A stretch of 64,000 nt of DNA from Streptomyces griseochromogenes (GCF_001542625.1 NZ_CP016279.1:6510001-6574000); one strand, 5' to 3'. Positions 28,014-37,511 are shown, counted from the stretch's first letter. Numbers and translations are program-made. The notes: generated from the letters alone by a model not told the origin.

Positions 28014-29263
28014 CGACGGGCACACCGGGGGCGCTGGACCTCGGCAAGCTCTTCGCCGCCCGGCTGCAAGCGGCCCGGGTGCGGCCCTACTTGGCGACGG
28101 CGCTGTTCGCGCTGCACCCCGTCGAGTCGCGGCAGGTGCCGACGATGGGCGTCGACCGGTACTGGCGGTGCTATGTCTCGCCGGTCTTCGTGGACCGGAC
28201 GCCCGTGGAGGAGCTGGCCGCGGTGTGGGTGCACGAGGTGTCCCACCTGCTGCGCGACCATCACGGGCGCAGCGACCGCGTCGCCCGGGAGCGCGGGCTG
28301 ACCGGCCCCGGGGAGCGGCTGCGGATGAACATCGCCGCGGACCTCGAGATCAACGACGACGTGTACGGCGACGGGCTGGTCCGGCCCGAAGGCGCGGTCC
28401 AGCCGGATCGGTTGGGGCTGCCGGTGGGACTCCTCATGGAGGACTATCTGCGGCGCTTCCGGCTGGGGGCGATCACGCAGCGGCTGGCCTGGCTGGACTG
28501 CGGCAGCGGGGCCGACGGGCTGGACCGCGGGTGGGAGCTGGGACCGGACGGCGCGCACGGCCTGAGCGACCAGGAGCGGGACTTGGTCCGCTTCCGGGTG
28601 GCGCAGGGCATCAACGGCCGTCCCGGGACCGCGCCCGAGGGATGGCGGCGGTGGGCCGAGGAGGTGCTCCATCCGCCGCAGCCCTGGCGTGAGTTGCTGG
28701 GCGCGGCGGTCCGCTCGGCGACCTCCGGCGCGGGCTCGGGTGACGACTACAGTTACGGCCGTCCGGCGCGCCGCTCGGCCGGGGTGCCCCGCGCGATCCT
28801 GCCGGGTCTGCGGCGCAGGCCCCCTCGGGTGTGTGTGGTCGTCGACACCTCCGGGTCGGTCAGCGACACCGAACTGGGCAGCGCGCTCCTGGAGGTCGCC
28901 GCGATCTCCCGTTCTGTGGGCGGCCGGCGCGACCTGGTCACCGTGGTGTCGTGCGATGCGGCGGCCCGGACCGTGCAGCCGCTGTGCCGGGCCGAAGGGA
29001 TCGAGCTGGTGGGCGGCGGCGGGACGGATCTGCGGGCGGGCTTCGACCGGGCGCTGCGGACGCGGCCGGGGCCCGACGTCGTCGTGGTCCTGACGGACGG
29101 ACAGACGCCTTGGCCGGCCGCGCGACCGGCGTGCCGGACGGTGGTGGGCCTGTTCCCGCGGCAGCGGTCGAGCGGGTCCTCGATCGAGCACGACCCCCAC
29201 TACCGGCCGGACACACCGCCCGAGTGGGCTCGGGTGGTGACGATCGGGTCGTCAGGGGGGTGA
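28010..29263 (+). CDS. VWA-like metallopeptidase-domain protein (DUF2201 type)
   Basis: A 417-residue soluble protein. The N-terminal part contains the zinc-protease motif HEVSH in AAVWVHEVSHLLRDHHG (about 78-82), the putative metallopeptidase domain of the DUF2201 family. The C-terminal part is a von Willebrand A-like domain with a MIDAS motif DTSGSVSD at about 280 and a later VVLTDGQTPW. A Gly/Ser-rich linker separates them. It is coupled to the MoxR ATPase gene (ATG 28010 inside its end). The pair presumably forms an ATP-driven protease or chaperone complex; the target is unknown. Confidence 0.85.
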   Translation: MTTGTPGALDLGKLFAARLQAARVRPYLATALFALHPVESRQVPTMGVDRYWRCYVSPVFVDRTPVEELAAVWVHEVSHLLRDHHGRSDRVARERGLTGPGERLRMNIAADLEINDDVYGDGLVRPEGAVQPDRLGLPVGLLMEDYLRRFRLGAITQRLAWLDCGSGADGLDRGWELGPDGAHGLSDQERDLVRFRVAQGINGRPGTAPEGWRRWAEEVLHPPQPWRELLGAAVRSATSGAGSGDDYSYGRPARRSAGVPRAILPGLRRRPPRVCVVVDTSGSVSDTELGSALLEVAAISRSVGGRRDLVTVVSCDAAARTVQPLCRAEGIELVGGGGTDLRAGFDRALRTRPGPDVVVVLTDGQTPWPAARPACRTVVGLFPRQRSSGSSIEHDPHYRPDTPPEWARVVTIGSSGG

Positions 29264-29490
29264 GCCGACGAGCGGGGAGCAGCCGCTGCCCGGCGCACGT
29301 CCGCGGGCGGCCGAGGACGGCGGCCCGGGACAGCGGCCCGGAACGGCTGCCGGGGACGGCTGCCTGGGCGGGGCCGGTACGGCGTCCGGGAGGGACGCCG
29401 CCCGTCGCGGGCCGTGAGCTCCCTCCCCGGCGACACGAGCCCCGGTGACCGGTGTCCCGCATCCGGTCCGGTCCTCCAGCACGGCGCTCC

Positions 29491-30618
29491 TCAGACGCCG
29501 ACCGTCTCCTCGACCTCTTCCGCGAGCTCTTCCTCGACTGCCTGCTCCGCCTCCGCCTCGAACTGCCGATGCGTCCTCGGCCCGGCGCCCTGCGCGCTCG
29601 GTGCGCCCTCCACGCTCGGTGCGCTCGGCGCGGGCTCGGGAAGAGCCGTCGTCGGCCGGGACGCACGGGCCCGTTCGCAGGCGGCCGCGATCGCGGTCAC
29701 CGCGAGGCCGACGAACAGCCAGACCACGAGCGTCCACACGTTGCGCGCCAGGCCGTCGTCGCCGAAGTACAGCAGGCTGCGGATGCCCTCGACGAACCCG
29801 GCGCCGTTCCAGAAGGCGTGCAGGGTGCCGAAGAACCCGTTCTGCAGCTCGGGCCGGAACAAACCGCCGGAGCTGGTGAAGTTGAGCATCACGAACAGCA
29901 CCATCATGGTCAGCGTCGTCCACCGCTTGAGGAAGGTGTGCAGGCCCACGCCGATGAAGAGGATGCCCGCGGAGTACAGCGACGCCATCCCCCACAGGCT
30001 CGCGAGCCCGTGGTGCGCGAGGTGGAACACCGGCCCGGCGAGCAGGGTGCCGATGGCGCCGACCACGGCGGAGACACCGAGCGCGAGCAGCGCCCGTACC
30101 CGCATCGGGAGCCCGGCACCCGCGGCACCGAGGGCGGCCACCGAGGCGTAGGAACCGATGCTGACCGCGATCAGCAGGAAGAACAGGCCCTGTCCGGTGG
30201 GGTCGTCGGCCACCGGCGCGGCCACGTCGGTGACCTTCAGCGGGACGCCCTCCTTGGCGGCGACCGGCGTGAAGACCTTTTCGACGGCCGTCGCGCCCAT
30301 GTCGGACGCGGCGGTGGCCACCAGCAGCTCGGGCGCCTTGGCGCTCGGCACATAGGCGCCGGTCACATCCCGGGACTTCAGCAGATCCACGGCGGCGGCG
30401 CGGGTGGCGACGGTGCGGACGTCCAGCTTGTCCCCCGCGGTGTCCTTGACGGTCTGGGCGAACACCTTCGCCCGGGGTCCGGCGCCCACGACGGCCACGG
30501 GCAGGTGGTTCGGCTCCGGGGTCACGAAGGCCCCCATGTACGCGAGCCCCATGCCTATGCACATCAGCAGCGGGGTGATCAGGTGCGTGAGCACATGGCG
30601 CAGTACCGGTGACCTCAT
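29491..30618 (-). CDS. DUF3533/YhgE-Pip-like multi-pass membrane protein
   Basis: A 375-residue membrane protein. One N-terminal membrane span (about 8-31) is followed by an extracytoplasmic domain (about 35-150: [13 protein letters not shown] and GAYVPSAKAPELLV). About five C-terminal spans follow (150-320), then a charged, Glu-rich tail (EAEQAVEEELAEEVEE). This layout matches ABC-2-like/YhgE-type proteins implicated in export or toxin/drug tolerance. It is divergent from a marR gene, with overlapping half-sites in between, so it is probably the regulated efflux component. Start at ATG 30618. Confidence 0.75.
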   Translation of the reverse strand: MRSPVLRHVLTHLITPLLMCIGMGLAYMGAFVTPEPNHLPVAVVGAGPRAKVFAQTVKDTAGDKLDVRTVATRAAAVDLLKSRDVTGAYVPSAKAPELLVATAASDMGATAVEKVFTPVAAKEGVPLKVTDVAAPVADDPTGQGLFFLLIAVSIGSYASVAALGAAGAGLPMRVRALLALGVSAVVGAIGTLLAGPVFHLAHHGLASLWGMASLYSAGILFIGVGLHTFLKRWTTLTMMVLFVMLNFTSSGGLFRPELQNGFFGTLHAFWNGAGFVEGIRSLLYFGDDGLARNVWTLVVWLFVGLAVTAIAAACERARASRPTTALPEPAPSAPSVEGAPSAQGAGPRTHRQFEAEAEQAVEEELAEEVEETVGV

Positions 30619-30644
30619 CGCGGGCGACCTCCAATAGTTGGCTT

Positions 30645-30677
30645 ATACAACTTCTTGTTCAAGTTGTACTATACAAC
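30645..30677. promoter_or_regulatory. MarR-type operator cluster
   Basis: TACAACTT (30646-30653) and AAGTTGTA (30661-30668) form an 8-bp inverted repeat with a 7-nt spacer. The right arm also pairs with TACAAC (30672-30677) as a second palindrome, GTTGTA-cta-TACAAC (30663-30677). Three alternating half-sites therefore overlap in the 139-bp divergent region between the membrane-protein gene and marR. This is the expected layout for an autorepressing MarR dimer. Confidence 0.65.
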
Positions 30678-30701
30678 TAGATCGGCGGAGGAGGTATTCC
30701 C

Positions 30702-30761
30702 GTGAAGGAACCCACGGAGAAGGAGCCCACGGAGAAGGAGCCCGAGGAGGTGTTCCCGTGA
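30702..30761 (+). CDS. 19-codon small ORF translationally coupled to marR
   Basis: A GTG at 30702 preceded by GGAGGAGG (about 8 nt) opens a frame encoding MKEPTEKEPTEKEPEEVFP and a TGA at 30759-30761. That TGA overlaps the marR GTG (30758-30760) as GTGA. The coding part is three near-copies of a 15-nt unit (30705-30719, 30720-30734, 30735-30749). Its ribosome-site-to-start stretch also resembles the one before marR (GAGGAGGTRTTCCCGTG in both), so the leader may have arisen by duplication of the marR start region. It could be a coupling leader or a real micropeptide; no function is known. Confidence 0.5.
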   Translation: MKEPTEKEPTEKEPEEVFP

Positions 30762-31198
30762 CAACGGCGGAAACGGCCGTGGAGACGATCCAGCGCGAGA
30801 TGACGGTCTTCGCCCGCCGGGCCCGCGCCTCGGCGGGGCGCATGCACCCCGAGCTGTCGCTGGTGTCGTACACCCTGCTCAGCCATCTGGAGGAGTGCGG
30901 CGGATGCCGGGCGACCGACCTGGCCGCCCACTACGCGCTGGACAAGTCGACGGTGAGCCGCCAGGTGGCGGCGCTGGAGCTGTCGGGGCTGATCGAACGG
31001 CGCCTGGATGCCGAGGACCACCGGGTCCAGGTGCTGCATCTGACGGAGGCGGGCCAGGAGATCCTCGCCCAGGTCACCCGCAGCCGCCGGGCCGCCTTCC
31101 GGGAGCGGCTCGCGCACTGGCCGGAGGAGGACCTGATCCGCTTCGCGGCCTACCTGGAGCGCTACAACGCCGGACCGTCCGGCACCGAGTCCGGCTGA
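30758..31198 (+). CDS. MarR family transcriptional regulator
   Basis: A 146-residue winged-helix regulator. The dimerisation helix TAVETIQREMTVFARRARASAGR is followed by the winged helix: LSLVSYTLLSHLEE, CRATDLAAHYALDKSTVSRQVAALE (recognition helix) and the wing RRLDAEDHRVQVLHL. It starts at GTG 30758, with GGAGG 7 nt upstream, coupled to the 19-codon small ORF. It is divergent from the DUF3533-like membrane protein and probably represses it through the half-sites at 30645-30677. Confidence 0.88.
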   Translation: MTTAETAVETIQREMTVFARRARASAGRMHPELSLVSYTLLSHLEECGGCRATDLAAHYALDKSTVSRQVAALELSGLIERRLDAEDHRVQVLHLTEAGQEILAQVTRSRRAAFRERLAHWPEEDLIRFAAYLERYNAGPSGTESG

Positions 31199-31238
31199 TA
31201 CGCCGGTCACGGCGCCGCTACGGCCGAGCCGTGGCCGG

Positions 31239-31967
31239 TCAGGGCACCGCTATGGCAGCCCGGTCGTCGGCCAGGCGTTCGGGGGCCCGGGCCGCGAGGA
31301 AGGCCGTGCGCAGACGCAGCCGGAAGCCGAGGGACTCGTAGAGCCGGATGGCCCCGGCGTTGTGGGCGCCGGTATGCAGGAACGGGGTCTCGCCGCGCTC
31401 CCGGATGCCGTGCGCGACCGCGCGGATCAGCCGGGTGCCCAGGCCCTGGCCGCGGAAGGCCGGGTCGGTGCAGACCGCGCTGATCTCGGTCCAGCCCGGC
31501 GGGTGCAACCGCTCCCCGGCCATGGCGATCAGGGCGCCCTCGCGGCGGATGCCCAGGTAGGTGCCGAGTTCGATGGTGCGCGGCAGGAACGGGCCGGGCT
31601 GGGTGCGCGCCACCAGGTCCAGCATCTCGGGTACGTCGGCCGGGCCCAGGCGGACCGCCTCCGCGTCCGGCGCCGTGGCGAGGCCGTCGTCCACGAGCTG
31701 GACTCCCTCCACGTGGAAGGTCACCTCCCAGCCGGGCGGCACCTGACCGCGAAAGCCGGGCAGCGGCACCTCGGATCCGGGCCCGGCCAGTGCGGCGAGG
31801 TCCGCCCAGTCGTCCGCGTCCGGCTCGGCGGGCAGCGCCAGCCACGGAGAGACGTCGACCGGGTAGCGCAGCACTCGGCCGCGCCGCTCGGCGAAGCGGG
31901 CGTGCGGGCCGGCCAGGGAGGCGAGGGCGGGGTTGTCGAGGACGTGCGACGCCTCCGGGTCGCTCAT
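31239..31967 (-). CDS. GNAT family N-acetyltransferase
   Basis: A 242-residue protein. The C-terminal half carries the GNAT acetyl-CoA motif: ISAVCTDPAFRGQGLGTRLIRAV (motif A with RGQGLG), then FLHTGAHNAGAIRLYESLGFRLRLR (motif B). The N-terminal half (about 1-110) is a less conserved extra domain, as in the two-domain GNATs. The acceptor is unknown. The start at 31967 overlaps the end of the quinone-reductase-like gene by 4 nt (ATGA), so they form an operon. It is convergent with marR. Confidence 0.8.
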   Translation of the reverse strand: MSDPEASHVLDNPALASLAGPHARFAERRGRVLRYPVDVSPWLALPAEPDADDWADLAALAGPGSEVPLPGFRGQVPPGWEVTFHVEGVQLVDDGLATAPDAEAVRLGPADVPEMLDLVARTQPGPFLPRTIELGTYLGIRREGALIAMAGERLHPPGWTEISAVCTDPAFRGQGLGTRLIRAVAHGIRERGETPFLHTGAHNAGAIRLYESLGFRLRLRTAFLAARAPERLADDRAAIAVP

Positions 31968-32890
31968 CCGGCCACCTCGATCACGATCTTGCCCCGGGCG
32001 TGCCCGCCCTCGACGGCGCGCAGAGCCTCCTCGGCGCGCTCCAGCGGGAAGGCGCTGGTGACGTGAGGGTTCAGGGCGCCGCGCAGGACGAGGTCCGCCA
32101 ACGCGTCCAGGACGGCCGCGGTGCGGGCGCGGACGACCCGGGAGCCGCCCAGTTCGGCGACGGTCGCGGGTGGTGCACCCGCGGTGATCAGCCTGGTCCG
32201 GTCGGCGAGCAGGGTGGCCGCCTCGGCGAGCGTCCGGTCGCCCACCAGGTCGAACACGGCGTCGACGCCCTCGGGTGCGGCGGCACGTACGCGCTCGGCA
32301 AGACCGGGGCCGCTCGGCACATGGACCGCGCCGAGCGACTCGACGAAGTCCTTCTTGCTCTCGCTCGCCACGCCCACGACCCGCACGCCGAAGGCACGGG
32401 CGATCTGCACGGCCGCCGCGCCGACTCCCCCGCCCGCACCCGTCACCAGCAGGGTCGCTCCCTCGGGCAGATCCAGCTGGCGGACGCCGTCGTAGGCGGT
32501 GGCCGCGGCGACCGGCAGGGTGGCGGCGTCGGTGAAGGACAGCCCGGCGGGCTTGTGCGCGCTCACCGCGGCAGGCAACAGGGCGTACTCGGCATACCCG
32601 CCGTCCACGGTGTTGCCGAACACCTCGTCGCCGACGGCGAACCCGCTGACGCCCTCGCCGACCGCCACGACGACACCGGCGGCCTCGCTGCCGAAGACCG
32701 CGGGAAAGACGCGCTCGCCGCTCTCGCCGGGGCGGCGGAATCCGCCCCGCAGTTTCCAGTCGACCGGGTTCACCCCCGCCGCCCGTACCGCGACCAGGAT
32801 CTTTCCGGGGCCGGCGCCGGGCCGTTCCACCTCGGTCAGCGCCTCGGTCTCGGGGCCGCCGTACCGCGTGAAGACGTAGGCCTTGGGCAT
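31964..32890 (-). CDS. NADP-dependent quinone-reductase-like oxidoreductase (zinc-free MDR family)
   Basis: A 308-residue medium-chain reductase. The GroES-like N-terminus begins MPKAYVFTRYGGPE and has VRAAGVNPVDWKLRGG, the signature of zinc-independent quinone reductases. The nucleotide-binding motif is LLVTGAGGGVGAAAVQIARAFG. The zinc-binding Cys residues of alcohol dehydrogenases are absent. Such enzymes reduce quinones or enones with NADPH. GGGAGGGAA lies before the ATG. The GNAT gene follows with a 4-nt overlap. Confidence 0.82.
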   Translation of the reverse strand: MPKAYVFTRYGGPETEALTEVERPGAGPGKILVAVRAAGVNPVDWKLRGGFRRPGESGERVFPAVFGSEAAGVVVAVGEGVSGFAVGDEVFGNTVDGGYAEYALLPAAVSAHKPAGLSFTDAATLPVAAATAYDGVRQLDLPEGATLLVTGAGGGVGAAAVQIARAFGVRVVGVASESKKDFVESLGAVHVPSGPGLAERVRAAAPEGVDAVFDLVGDRTLAEAATLLADRTRLITAGAPPATVAELGGSRVVRARTAAVLDALADLVLRGALNPHVTSAFPLERAEEALRAVEGGHARGKIVIEVAG

Positions 32891-33068
32891 CCGCTTCCCT
32901 CCCTTTCCTTCGCTTCCGTCGTGCGCCCACCGGCGCACCGGCCGGCACTCTGCGCCAATGAGGAGCGCGCCGCGGCTATTCCCGGTCCCGCCCGGAGTTC
33001 GTACGACCGCAACAATCGGGGCACTGACCTGGAACGGAGCATCCCCGGCGACCACGTACGGTTGAAAC

Positions 33069-33666
<598 letters not shown>

Positions 33667-33674
<8 letters not shown>

Positions 33675-34434
33675 GACCCCGGCCAAGGCCTTCACTCCCC
33701 CGACGCGCTTCGCCGTGCCCGGGCGCATCCCGGTGGCCGACCAGACGGCGGCACTGTGGCAGACGGCCACGCTGACCGAGATCCGGCGCGAGACACCGCA
33801 CGCGGCCACCTTCCGCCTCGCGGTGCCCGGCTGGACGGGGCATCTGCCCGGTCAGCATCTGATGCTGCGGCTGACCGCGGCAGACGGCTACGCGGCGCAG
33901 CGCCACTACTCGATCGCCTCCGCACCGGACGACTCCGGCCATATCGAGCTGACCTTGGACCATGTGCCGGACGGGGAGGTCTCGGGCTGGTTCCACACGG
34001 TGGCCAGGCCCGGTGACACGGTCGAGGTGCGTGGCCCGCTGAGCGGCTTCTTCGCCTGGGCGGGCGACCGGCCCGCCCTGCTGCTCGGGGCCGGTTCCGG
34101 GGTCGTACCGCTGATGTCGATGGTGCGACACCACCGGGCGCGGGACCTGGCCGTGCCGCTGCGGATGCTGGTGTCGGCGCGCGGCCCCGAGGAGCTGATC
34201 TACGCGCGGGAGCTGGGCACGGAGACGACGGCCGTGTTCACGCGCAGCGCCCCCACCGGCGTACCGGTGGGTCGTATGGCGGCCGCACATGTGGCGCCGC
34301 TCCTCGCCGAGCAGCCCCCGAATGGGTGGGAGGCCTATGTGTGCGGCTCCAACGGCTTCGCCGAGCATGCCTCACGGCTGCTGGTCGAGGCGGGCCAGCC
34401 GGTCGAGCGCATCCGCATCGAACGCTTCGGGTGA
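33667..34434 (+). CDS. Ferredoxin-NADP+ reductase-type FAD oxidoreductase
   Basis: A 255-residue FAD/NAD(P)H module. The flavin site reads RHYSIASAPDDSGHIEL, and GPLSGFFAW precedes the nucleotide-binding motif LLLGAGSGVVPLMSMVRHH. The C-terminus has the conserved YVCGSNGFAEHASRLL and ends IRIERFG, as in the FNR family. No 2Fe-2S domain is attached. GTG 33667 lies inside the end of the molybdopterin oxidoreductase, so the two are translated together and probably form a NAD(P)H-linked molybdoenzyme pair. Confidence 0.82.
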
Positions 34435-34649
34435 GCGCGCGGGTCGCACGCACACGGCCGCTCGCGCGATCTCGGGGCGCGTGCCGCGTGCCGTGCTCCA
34501 TGTGGGCTTGAAGTCGCGGTTGGCGGCGTGAGGCGAGGTGCGCCGTACGGGGTACGAGACGGATGTGGACGCTCGTGTGCAGCGGGGGCGGACGACCGAA
34601 GACCCGGCTCGCCCGGTCCTCCGGCTCCGCCGGCGGCGAGGAGGTGGAC

Positions 34650-35234
34650 ATGCGTACCCAGGTGCGTGGCTGGCGCTGGCGGCGCAATCCGCTGCGGCGC
34701 CGTTCGGACGTCGTGGAGGCGTGGACGGTACTGATCGTCGCCGTGCTGCTGTTCGTGGTCGCGCCCCTGACCGGAGTGGCGGCGGGCCTGCACGCCCATG
34801 ACCGGGCGCGGACGCTCGCCACGGCCCAGCGGGCCGAGCGACACCCGGTGCGTGCCGTAGTGCTCGCCGGCACGTCCGGGCACACGCGCACGGTCCAGGG
34901 CGACCGTGGGCACGCCTATCGCGCAACGGTCCGCTGGACCGAGCCGGGCAAGGGGACCCGCACCGCGCAGGCCCGCGTTCCCGCGGGGAGCCGGGCCGGT
35001 GACGTGGTGACCGTGTGGTTCGACACCCGGGGCCGCAGTGTCGCCCCGCCCCCGGACGATGTCGCCGTCTGGCAGCACACGGTGACCATCGGCGTGTGCG
35101 CGGCGGGCGGCGCCGCGGCGGTGGTCCTTCTCGGGCACGCCCTGGAGCGCCGGATCGCGCTGCGCCACCGGCTGGCGGAGTGGGAGCGGGCATGGGCACG
35201 CACCGGCCCGAAGTGGACCCGGCCGAGGACCTGA
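34650..35234 (+). CDS. Rv1733c-like two-span membrane protein
   Basis: A 194-residue membrane protein. Two hydrophobic spans lie at about 26-46 (TVLIVAVLLFVVAPLTGVAAG) and 143-163 (VTIGVCAAGGAAAVVLLGHAL). Between them is a soluble domain with RHPVRAVVLAGTS, AYRATVRWTEPGKGTRTAQARV and a VTVWFDTRG segment. The pattern matches the actinobacterial Rv1733c family, whose role is not known. ATG 34650 has GAGGAGG upstream; earlier in-frame codons would precede this ribosome site. It stands alone downstream of the reductase (215-nt gap). Confidence 0.78.
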   Translation: MRTQVRGWRWRRNPLRRRSDVVEAWTVLIVAVLLFVVAPLTGVAAGLHAHDRARTLATAQRAERHPVRAVVLAGTSGHTRTVQGDRGHAYRATVRWTEPGKGTRTAQARVPAGSRAGDVVTVWFDTRGRSVAPPPDDVAVWQHTVTIGVCAAGGAAAVVLLGHALERRIALRHRLAEWERAWARTGPKWTRPRT

Positions 35235-35392
35235 GCGGCGGTGACCCGAGCAGCGGGCCTCAGCGGACCTCCGGGATCACCGGGGATCACGCCGCCCCAC
35301 GGGTGCAGCAAGCGCTTTCCCCCCCATCTGGTCAGCCATCCCGCCACCACGTACGGTGAGATCCCGGGACCTCTCCGTAAAGGCGGTTGTTC

Positions 35393-36361
35393 ATGGCTCT
35401 GTTCGACCTCCCCCTCGCCGAACTCCGCGAGTACCGCAGCGCGTCCACCGCACCCGACGACTTCGACGCCTTCTGGGGCAAGACGCTGCAGGAGGCGCGC
35501 GAGCACGACCTGGACGCCCGCTTCGAACCGGTGGACACGGGGCTGTCCACCGTGCGGGTGTACGACGTGACCTTCGCCGGGTTCGGCGGTCACCCCGTCA
35601 AGGGCTGGCTGCGGCTGCCGGCCGGCGCCGCGGAGCCGCTCCCGCTGGTCGTGGAGTTCATCGGTTACGGCGGCGGGCGCGGGCTCGCCCACGAGAAGCT
35701 GCTGTGGGCGTCGACGGGCCGGGCGCACTTCGTGATGGACACGCGCGGACAGGGCAGCGCCTGGGGCGGCGGGGGCGGCACGCCGGACCCGGTGGGCGCC
35801 GCGCCGGCCTACCCCGGGTTCATGACACGCGGCATCGACGCACCGGAGAACTACTACTACCGCCGGGTGTTCACGGACGCCGTGCGCGCGGTCGAGGCGG
35901 CCCGCACGCACCCGCTCACGGACGCGACGCGGACCGCGGTGATCGGAGAGAGCCAGGGCGGCGGCATCACCCTCGCCGTCGGCGCGCTGGTCCCCGATCT
36001 GGCCGCGGTCGCCCCGGACGTGCCGTTCCTGTGCGACTACCCGCGCGCGGCCACGGTGACGGACCGTCACCCGTACCGTGAGATAGGCCTGTTCCTCAAG
36101 ACGCATCGCGGCCGCGCGGCCGACGTGCTGCACACCCTCTCCTACTTCGACGGGGTGCACTTCGCGGCCCGCGGCCGGGCCCCGGCGCTCTTCTCGGCGG
36201 CCCTGGAGGACCAGACCTGCCCGCCGTCTACCGTGTTCGCCGCGTTCAACGCCTGGGCGCACGAGGACAAGGCGATCGAGGTGTACGACTTCAACGACCA
36301 CGAGGGCGGCGGCCCGTTCCAGGAGGCACACAAGCTCCGCTGGCTGCGGTCGTACGCCTGA
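35393..36361 (+). CDS. Acetylxylan esterase / cephalosporin-C deacetylase family
   Basis: A 322-residue alpha/beta-hydrolase of carbohydrate esterase family 7. The N-terminal motif MALFDLPLAELREYR and PDDFDAFW are typical. The oxyanion region is EFIGYGGGRGL, the nucleophile is in IGESQGGGITLAV, the acidic residue follows in ALEDQTCPPST, and the catalytic His is in NDHEGGGPFQ. The family removes acetyl groups from xylo-oligosaccharides or cephalosporin C in the cytosol; no signal peptide is present. The start at 35393 has AAAGGCGG upstream. Confidence 0.87.
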   Translation: MALFDLPLAELREYRSASTAPDDFDAFWGKTLQEAREHDLDARFEPVDTGLSTVRVYDVTFAGFGGHPVKGWLRLPAGAAEPLPLVVEFIGYGGGRGLAHEKLLWASTGRAHFVMDTRGQGSAWGGGGGTPDPVGAAPAYPGFMTRGIDAPENYYYRRVFTDAVRAVEAARTHPLTDATRTAVIGESQGGGITLAVGALVPDLAAVAPDVPFLCDYPRAATVTDRHPYREIGLFLKTHRGRAADVLHTLSYFDGVHFAARGRAPALFSAALEDQTCPPSTVFAAFNAWAHEDKAIEVYDFNDHEGGGPFQEAHKLRWLRSYA

Positions 36362-36767
36362 GGGGCCACAGGATCCATTCTCGCCGATCCGACGCGTGAG
36401 GCCATCACCCGCCGGCCTACGACTCCCTGCGCCTTTGCGCCAGTTGTCGCCGGCCGCGCCCGCCGACGCATCCGGCGGCGGGCGCGGCGGTGGTGAACCG
36501 GCCCGGGTGACGCGCGGCGGAGATCCCGGCGGCTGGCGGGCACGGCACCGCACGGGCGGGGCCGGGCGGTACGGCGCCTTCGCCGGGCGCGGCTCTTACG
36601 GTGCGATGCCGGTGGACGCCCTCCGCAGCGCCCTATGGCTCCAGGTCGTCCGGGCGGGTTTCGGCCGAACCGGCGGACCGCTCTTCCCTCGTGGTTTAGA
36701 CCAATGCTAGATGTGGTCGCGCAATGAGCCCGTTCGGCTACGTCTTGTCACCAACAGGAGGCGCGGC
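36362..36767. other. Intergenic region before the gntR gene
   Basis: 406 bp without a credible gene; the open frames here lack domain-like sequence and a ribosome site. It contains the operator-like TGGTTTAGACCA at 36692-36703. An AGGAGG lies 6 nt before the gntR ATG. Confidence 0.5.
36692..36703. promoter_or_regulatory. GntR-type operator-like sequence
   Basis: TGGTTTAGACCA differs by one base from the perfect palindrome TGGTCTAGACCA, which is the core of GntR/HutC-subfamily sites such as the DasR box. It lies 65 bp upstream of a GntR/HutC-like gene, so autoregulation or DasR control is possible. Confidence 0.4.
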
Positions 36768-37511
36768 ATGGCCCGCACCACCCCGCTCGATCCCCCGCAG
36801 ACCGACGACCGGCCCCGGTACTGGCAGGTCGCGTCGCTGCTCCTCGACGAACTGCGCGACGGCACCGTTCCGCCCGGCGAACGGCTGCCGGGCGAGCGGC
36901 ACCTGGCCCGGCACTTCGGCGTCAGCCGGGAGACCGTCCGGCAGGCGCTGAAGGTGCTGCGCCGCAGCGGTCTGGTAGCCACCGACCGGCGGGGCAGCCA
37001 CGCCACGCTGGACGGCCGTCCGGTCGAGGAACCGGTCTCCCTCCACTTCCCGGTCGGTGCCCGGCCTGCGGATCCGTGCGCGGTGGACCGGGCGACGGTG
37101 ACCTGGGAGGCGCCGTCACCGGAGCATGCCGAGGCGCTGGGCCTGGCCCCGCACCGGCCGACGCTGGTGCACCGCTACCAGTCGGCCACGCCGGACGGGC
37201 GGGCGCTGCGTACGGCGGTTACGTCGTTCTCGGCCGTGGCGCTCGCGGAGGTCGCGGAGCTGGCCCGCTACCGCGACCGGGCCGACGGCGCCACGCCCGC
37301 GCAGCTGCGCCGGGCCTACGACTGGATGCGCAAGGCCGGTCTGACCCTGCACCACCGGGACGCCATCACCCAGGTCGGCGACGCCGCCTCGGTCCGGGTG
37401 ACCCGGCGGGTGCACGACCAGTACGCCCGCCCGCTGGAGATCACGGACCTGCTGGTGAACGCCGGACGGGACGCGCTGGTCTACGAGTTCACGCTGCCGG
37501 CGGCGGGGTAG
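36768..37511 (+). CDS. GntR family transcriptional regulator (HutC/UTRA-like)
   Basis: A 247-residue regulator. The GntR winged helix occupies about 15-85: YWQVASLLLDELRDGTVPPGERL, then the recognition helix HFGVSRETVRQALKVLR. The C-terminal half (about 100-245) resembles the UTRA effector domain, with LVHRYQSATPDGRALRTAVTSF and a closing strand block RPLEITDLLVNAGRDALVYEF. The effector is unknown. ATG 36768 has AGGAGG 6 nt upstream. Its 3' end overlaps the convergent methyltransferase gene by 23 nt. Confidence 0.82.
   Translation: MARTTPLDPPQTDDRPRYWQVASLLLDELRDGTVPPGERLPGERHLARHFGVSRETVRQALKVLRRSGLVATDRRGSHATLDGRPVEEPVSLHFPVGARPADPCAVDRATVTWEAPSPEHAEALGLAPHRPTLVHRYQSATPDGRALRTAVTSFSAVALAEVAELARYRDRADGATPAQLRRAYDWMRKAGLTLHHRDAITQVGDAASVRVTRRVHDQYARPLEITDLLVNAGRDALVYEFTLPAAG

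Noticed and set aside
36396..36710. A 104-residue open frame before gntR
   Set aside because: Gly/Arg-rich, no ribosome site, and it ends across the operator-like sequence.
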